Source of the DNA: Isoetes taiwanensis
Lineage: Eukaryota > Streptophyta > Lycopodiopsida > Isoetales > Isoetaceae
DNA: 64,000 nucleotides
Assembly (NCBI GenBank): GCA_021234155.1
Contig: JAJEKV010000010.1
Span: 11,233,018-11,297,017, forward strand
Reading direction: 5' to 3'
The notes beneath the pieces were generated by a model that saw only the letters and a program-made list of their open reading frames with translations, ran no database searches and had not been told where the DNA came from. Below are positions 58,620 through 64,000 of the stretch, piece after piece (within the stretch, counting starts at the first letter, position 1; each line of letters begins with the position of its first letter). The position numbers and the translations under genes are program-made.

Positions 58620-59720
58620 GATTTGAGTTTGAAGCCTTAACCTTTGCTATACCCAAGAAGAAAAAGGGGGTCATTTTTGTTGATGCTTTGTCTAGAAGGT
58701 CATTTTTAACCCTCTATTAGTGTGTGCTAAGCAAGGGCAATGGGATGCAGATATTCGAAAGCAAATCTGAGGAAATGATCCATATTTGCACTCAGATTGC
58801 GTAACCCTAAGATTTTCCGAGGTATGCATTGGTCCAAAGTTGAGCTCTTTGTATTATAAATGTTTATGTATATCTCACGATCGAGAGTTGAGATTGAGGT
58901 TGCTATATGTAGCTATTGTATGATAGTCCTTTAAGCGGCCACCCAGAGGTACACATAACTTTGAGGGAAATACGGACTTCGGTCTTGGCTGTAAGAAGAT
59001 GGTTAAGGAGATTTTAGTTGTATGGGATGCCGCCACTATTTCATCGACGGATACAAAGTTTATGAGTCAATTTTGGCAAGGGTTATTTTAAAATATTGGC
59101 ACTAAGTTATATGCCGCTATTATCTTATCATTCCTGCCAGATGGGCCAAGGGAGCGAAGTTAATCAAGTTTTGAGGATATGCCTAATGTATGTGCCTAGT
59201 CAACCAAGGTATGGATCCTATTTGTATTTCATTGAGTTTGCATACAAATAACATTTATCAAGATTCCATCAAAATGAGTCCTTTTGATGTCATCATGGTA
59301 AGGAGGTCGTTGTCCCTCTTTAATTGAGAGATCCCCAATGCAATATTGAAGCAAATGAATGAAGTAGTGGAGGATATGGATGCTCAAGCATGAGACTTCG
59401 GCTGCACTTGGCCGTGATACAAAATAGACAGTAAGCAAGATGCAAATAAGAGACGTATTAACCACTTGAATTTCAAAAAGGGATTATGTGTTCTTGAGGA
59501 TTAATCCTAAGCAAGAGCTCATTGGCATTTAAAAGTGCAGTAAATGGGCCCCTAGATATGCGCGGGTCCGTATGAAATTTTGGAAACGATTGGCAAGGTG
59601 GCAACAAGGAGAACACGAGCACAAACAATTTCACCCGCTCAAATGCGGCCAGATCTGCAGGGACCTATAATCAAGCAAATAAACCAGGAACAGAGGCTGA
59701 TATTAGAGGAGCCGTGGAGG
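58620..59720 (+). pseudogene. Ty3/gypsy RNase H/integrase fragment, plus strand
   Basis: Pieces include EFEALTFAIPKKKKGVIFVDALSRR (an RNase H-to-integrase linker; 'DALSRR' is typical), SPLSGHPEVHITLREIRTSV (the zinc-finger 'GHxGxxxT' part), FIEFAYK (core 'EFAYNN') and GPYEILETIGKVA (C-terminal), followed by RPDLQGP. The fragment is heavily decayed with stops throughout, and differs from the minus-strand fragment at 56590. Confidence 0.6.
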
Positions 59721-60384
59721 ACCCATGAATTCGAGGTATCTCAGGCTTAAAACATGGCTAATTCCCCTCATGGGCTTAAAGAATTAGAAGCCATAAGCAG
59801 ATAGGCTGCCAGCCTTCTTTGCAGTAGATATATTTTACATGTATGATGTTGTTTATACTGCATGCGCCAGACTTAATGTGAGCTGGTACCGGCTGTGGTC
59901 TGGGTGTATGATTCTCGAGGGATGAGTTCTCAACTCTCCCCGGGCTTGAGGGAAGAGGATATGTTCATCCAACTAAAGCAGAAATGATCCATGCTTCCAG
60001 CCATTAAAAAGTGCCTCGGTGCCATGCATGGAGACACAACAACCCAAGACAACACTTTGCGAACTGTATCATAAGTGGGAGCAAAACGAAGCCTATGTTT
60101 TAGTATGGCTGATTACACCCAACTATTCAGCAGAAACACTTGATGAAGTCTTGAAACGTGACTTAAAGAACAAGAGCTACGATCCTTACAAATGCAGTGG
60201 ATCCGATTGAGGCCCAGAATCAGAGGTCATCCTAATGCATTTTGATAATACTTGTAGCCTGTGGCTATAGTTTTCCCCGATTTTTCTGCATACTACATTT
60301 CCCCATAAGCAAGTATGAACCATTCTAACGCATGGCAGATTTGCTATGTATTTTTCTCCCTTTAATATAAAACAATCGCCAGAT
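59721..60384. other. Sequence downstream of gypsy fragment
   Basis: Probably the 3' non-coding part of the same decayed element. The 63-codon frame at 60019-60210 (MPCMETQQPKTTLCELYHKW...) is not recognised. No LTR pair was found by eye. Confidence 0.3.
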
Positions 60385-60515
60385 CACCCACAGCCTTTCA
60401 CCCACAGCTTTCACCACTACTTTCTTACCACGGCTTTCACCCACAGTTTCACCACGGTTTTCACTCATCGGCTTTCACCCACGGCTTTCACCCACAGATT
60501 TCACCATAATCACCA
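60385..60515. repeat. TTTCACCCACAG minisatellite
   Basis: About eight units of CCCACAGCTTTCAC / CCACGGCTTTCAC, 13-18 bp each. Confidence 0.8.
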
Positions 60516-63500
60516 GGGCATTGACCATTTTTGGACCTTGGCCAGAAATGGAAATGGCCTGATTCCGCTGAGCAAGATCTTGACCGATTTTGGTGACAAC
60601 AATATGGGTGTGCTTTTCATTGACCCACTAAAAATCATGTCACATTTCAGGCCGTAAGGCGTCGAGCACCTGGCCATAAAATTTTTCGAGCCTTCACGTC
60701 ATTAATTTCACCCGCCATAGCCACTTTGAGCCGAGTCAAGATCCATCATTCTCGCCTATTTTAGCCAAGTCCATCCTGAATTTCAGTTTGCAATCTCCAA
60801 TTGAACTCAATTTCCCCCGCCTGAAATCAAATGTCAGACCTTCAATTATACAAGCTTCAAATGCTTTTGAAGCACAAATTTATGGTTCTGAGTTGAGAGA
60901 TGAATTCCCTTTGCTTCGTGGTCCGTGCATTTCAGGGCGTAATTTGATGCCCGGGATTGCTACGGGCATGCAGAGTCTGGCTAACAATTCCAGCGATTTC
61001 TGGAGGCCGCTCACAATTTGCGTAAAATTACCTTGAAGAATCAATTCTACAAATCAAGCCGGTACCTAAGCATTGGAAACAAAGGATTTCATGCTGGAAT
61101 GAAGAACTATATGACAGTCAAAATTCAGACTGGCACTTCCATCAGCGAAGACAAAAGACCGTGCATTCCTTTGTTAAATGCCTCCGCTTATTAAATTGCT
61201 GAATTTTTTGTTCTAAATTATTGGACTGATGTAATGTAACGCTTCAGTGGAACAATTCATTCACAGCCGAGTTTGACTGGAAACATGATTTCCCCAATAT
61301 GTCGGTATGCAATTTAAATTTGTTACTTGGTTTATAAAAAGTAAACCGGACATGCTAAAGTCGCGGTGGAGAATATGGGTGGAAATATCAAAGTCGAGGA
61401 TGATGAAGTTATGGATGCTGGGTACACAGAGGTTGGATCCGAATCACAGTACATTGCACTTCTATAATAGGAGGTATTTGCATTTGATAAATTTCGTTTT
61501 CGACTGTAGTTAGAATTGCAAGTATTTGCAAAACCAAGAGAATTCCAGGAAACCGCTTTTCAAAAAGATAGGCCAAATCAGGAGGATCTAAAATGTAAAA
61601 AGAGAAGTGGATAGCCAGAATCGCATCGTAGCAGCTGTTCCATACCAAGAGGGGAAAGGTCTATTCATAGCTTAAAGAAAAGAAAGTTGTCAAGAATTAG
61701 GCAAGCTTTGTGAACTAATTCAGTGAGAAATGCTAAGTATCTGAAGAAAGAGTGGAAATTCTGTGGGTGCAGGAAAGTGGATAATTCGAAACTAGATCTC
61801 TAAACAAGAAAGAATTCAAACATAAATGAAACAATCATTAACAATTTGAGGGAGTCTTTTGGCAAAATTTCATAAGTATTCAAAAATAGCTGTGATGTGT
61901 GGAGCAAGAGGCCGTGAAATGACTTTTATAAATAATGGTGTGAAACTAATAAGTCCGCTTTTTGCCAAGCAAATGAATCTGAATAGGAAGATTTAGCCAA
62001 TGGGTGAATAGAAGATTACCGCAGAGCATGGCAGGGACCATGGTCCAGTTCAAGAAGAATAATTAGATTTGACAATTCTTATGATAGAGGAAGCTAATAG
62101 TTGACTTTTGGAGAGATAACACTCCAGTGTCTCCATGCAAGAAACATGTTATATGATTAGAGGGTCAAGGATTCAAGAGATCATGCATCCATTACACTCT
62201 TATGGAGGATACCTGTGTTCATTTGATTGCACATGGATACTGTAGAATTATTGTGAATTGGCCAGAATTTCACCAGAATTGCTCTAATTACCGTAATTCT
62301 TGTGTCCGCTTTTGCGTTTCATTTTACCAAATAGCTTCTCTGTATGAGTATCCTATTTGAGGCTCTTTCTCAAGATTTCATGCCTTGAAACCCCCTTTAA
62401 GGAAAGTAAAGGACAGAGACGTACAGCAGTGTAATTACATGATGAGCAGATTTATCTCGGACTTGCAAATGAACAAAGTAAGACATGATGAAAAAAATTC
62501 ATGGTCCAAAATTGTAAAATGCATCGCAGGAAGTTTGTGGTCCCGACCAACATGCATGGCAAGGACCTATGCTTCAACAAGTGAGCTTTGAGGTCTCTTA
62601 TTTGTCCAAGAGATGAAAGTGAGAATGGCGTGGCCATTGACCACGCTAACTCTCAAGTGCAATAGTTGTGGACTCCAAATACCAACATCCAAAAAGAAGT
62701 GAATTTCAAAATGGTAAAAAGTGTGGAGTGGAAGATATATGACAAGGTACTCAAGATTGTTGGCTGCTTTTTAGGCTTGCAGGTGTAGCTTATTTTATTT
62801 CAGATTTGTTGTAGATATATGAATCAGAGAAGAACCCGATGGGCAGGTGGCTATAAGCCGAAAAAAACCAAATACCAAACCGGTTTACAAGACCACAAGT
62901 GCTGCTTATTTCCATTGCTAGAAAGTCAGTACTGAAAAGTAATTCCATTCTAAGCATAACTATGAGGCTAGATATGCCGTGCAATTCAAGGAGGTTGGGA
63001 AACATTTGTGCTGATGCAATAGTTTCAAAGTGATTGATTTTATCAAAATTCATGTACCTTTCAAAATTCAGCAAGAAATCTGTGAACCGTGATTGAGGAA
63101 ATGATCGCACACCTTAGTGCATATATCATATAGACATGCCACCAAAAGTGATGAATCCTTTAAAATTGATGGAAGATGAGAGAAGAATCATCAAAGAAAC
63201 TCACTCTACATTTCCAGATGACAGGAACATGACACTGCCGATGCAACATTGTTTGAACAAATTAAGATTTTGTCCAAAGCTATTAAACAACTGCCACAAA
63301 GCATACATTTGTTTGGTCCGATGGATGCTCTAGCCAAAGGAAAGGGAAGTAGAAACATTTTACTTTCAGGGAAGAAATTATCAAACCAGGTGGGGTTAAT
63401 CCCAATAACTTGGAATTATTTTGCTTCTTATCATGGGAAAGGTAACTTTCATTTTCAAGCACCTAGAGTTAATGTTCATTTCAAAGACTAACTGAGAAAG

Positions 63501-64000
63501 AAACAGTGAACATGATGGCGCTGGAGCTCGGCCATTAAGAGGAGCCCCAACTCCTATGATGTTGAAACGAAATCTCACACGAAACGCACATTGATGTAGT
63601 GGCTTTTTGCAAAAACATTTCAAAGGACAACATCACAATGGGCAAGTAAGCAGACAGATACAGGTGGCCTATGAACTGCTTGATTTTCATTACATTCCAA
63701 TTCCATTGAGGCTTAGTGGAAATGCTGAAATGGCCAGATTTTGGGAAGTCAGTATAGGAGATGCTGATTGCATGAGAGGTATGATTGTGCAACTCTATCC
63801 GCCTCTAGCAAATTTCTCCCATCAGCCTACTCAAAGAACCTGACTGACCTGCTGCACATATGAACTTCACTTATGTTTCATAACTGGCCAAGTTAGGAAA
63901 TATGCAAAGTGTCCCACATTTCATAGAATAGGTAATGCATTGCTACTCTGAATTAAAACCGGTAAAAGTAGTAATATGCAACTGAAACGAAGCACAACAA
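60516..64000. other. Unassigned sequence with scattered open stretches
   Basis: Plus-strand open stretches at 60788-61036 (MQSPIELNFPRLKSNVRPS...), 63136-63333 and 63249-63491 (EQIKILSKAIKQLPQSIHL, GPMDALAKGKGSRNILLSGK) and 63607-63843 have ordinary composition and may be remnants of one or more genes or of a retroelement. I recognise no domain, splice pattern or terminal repeats. A 106-codon minus-strand frame (62790-63110) is likewise unassigned. Confidence 0.3.

Overview
The window looks like nuclear DNA from a land plant with a large, transposon-filled genome. Evidence for a plant: a receptor-like cytoplasmic kinase fragment of the plant RLCK-VI type, an extensin-like cell-wall protein, tRNA-derived SINEs, Helitrons with CTAG ends, and Ty1/copia, Ty3/gypsy and LINE pieces. 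The lineage cannot be fixed from the sequence. The unusual gene pair at 49.8-55.9 kb makes me think of a seed-free plant (fern, lycophyte or bryophyte), but this is a weak inference. I see no rRNA or intact tRNA gene, no CRISPR array, and no clearly intact, conserved multi-exon gene.

Layout. 1-13.2 kb holds nested Helitrons. One (617-2480) sits inside an AATCT minisatellite and carries about 1.6 kb of nearly pure purine sequence. Next to it is a minus-strand Helitron of about 10.5 kb (2691-13152). It carries exons of an RLCK-VI kinase, a SINE and a second, plus-strand Helitron (3325-7245), which itself holds a LINE C-terminal fragment. 13.2-20 kb has a foldback/MITE element, a CATGCA microsatellite and a LINE that keeps its 5' part but lacks its 3' part. 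20-28.3 kb is a tandem-repeat block: two large 19/38-bp arrays with inverted flanks enclose a ~300-bp repeat (each unit with a telomere-like palindrome) and an ~820-bp repeat, followed by a ~157-bp repeat. 29-36 kb contains a hairpin-type minisatellite, a second polypurine Helitron (30105-31888), a frameshifted extensin-like gene and a truncated copia element.

35.6-41 kb is a mosaic of duplicated non-coding segments with a second MITE copy, a SINE and a ~207-bp GA microsatellite. 41206-48294 is a full-length Ty3/gypsy element with 395-bp LTRs and an ATATC target-site duplication. Its LTRs are nearly identical, yet its coding region is broken many times.

49.8-55.9 kb is the most interesting part. 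A minus-strand gene resembling a SAM-dependent DNA amino-methyltransferase lies head to head with a plus-strand gene of the uncharacterised 'DGMDQ ... QLDN ... GHTHD' family (DUF7869, named from memory). Two arrays of perfect-palindrome repeats lie in and beside the methyltransferase gene. Both genes have frameshifts, so this looks like a decayed copy of a two-gene, possibly mobile, unit. 56.3-64 kb holds decayed gypsy fragments on both strands and unassigned sequence.

The protein-coding content is therefore mostly transposon or captured material. Family assignments come from reading translations by eye; no database search was possible.
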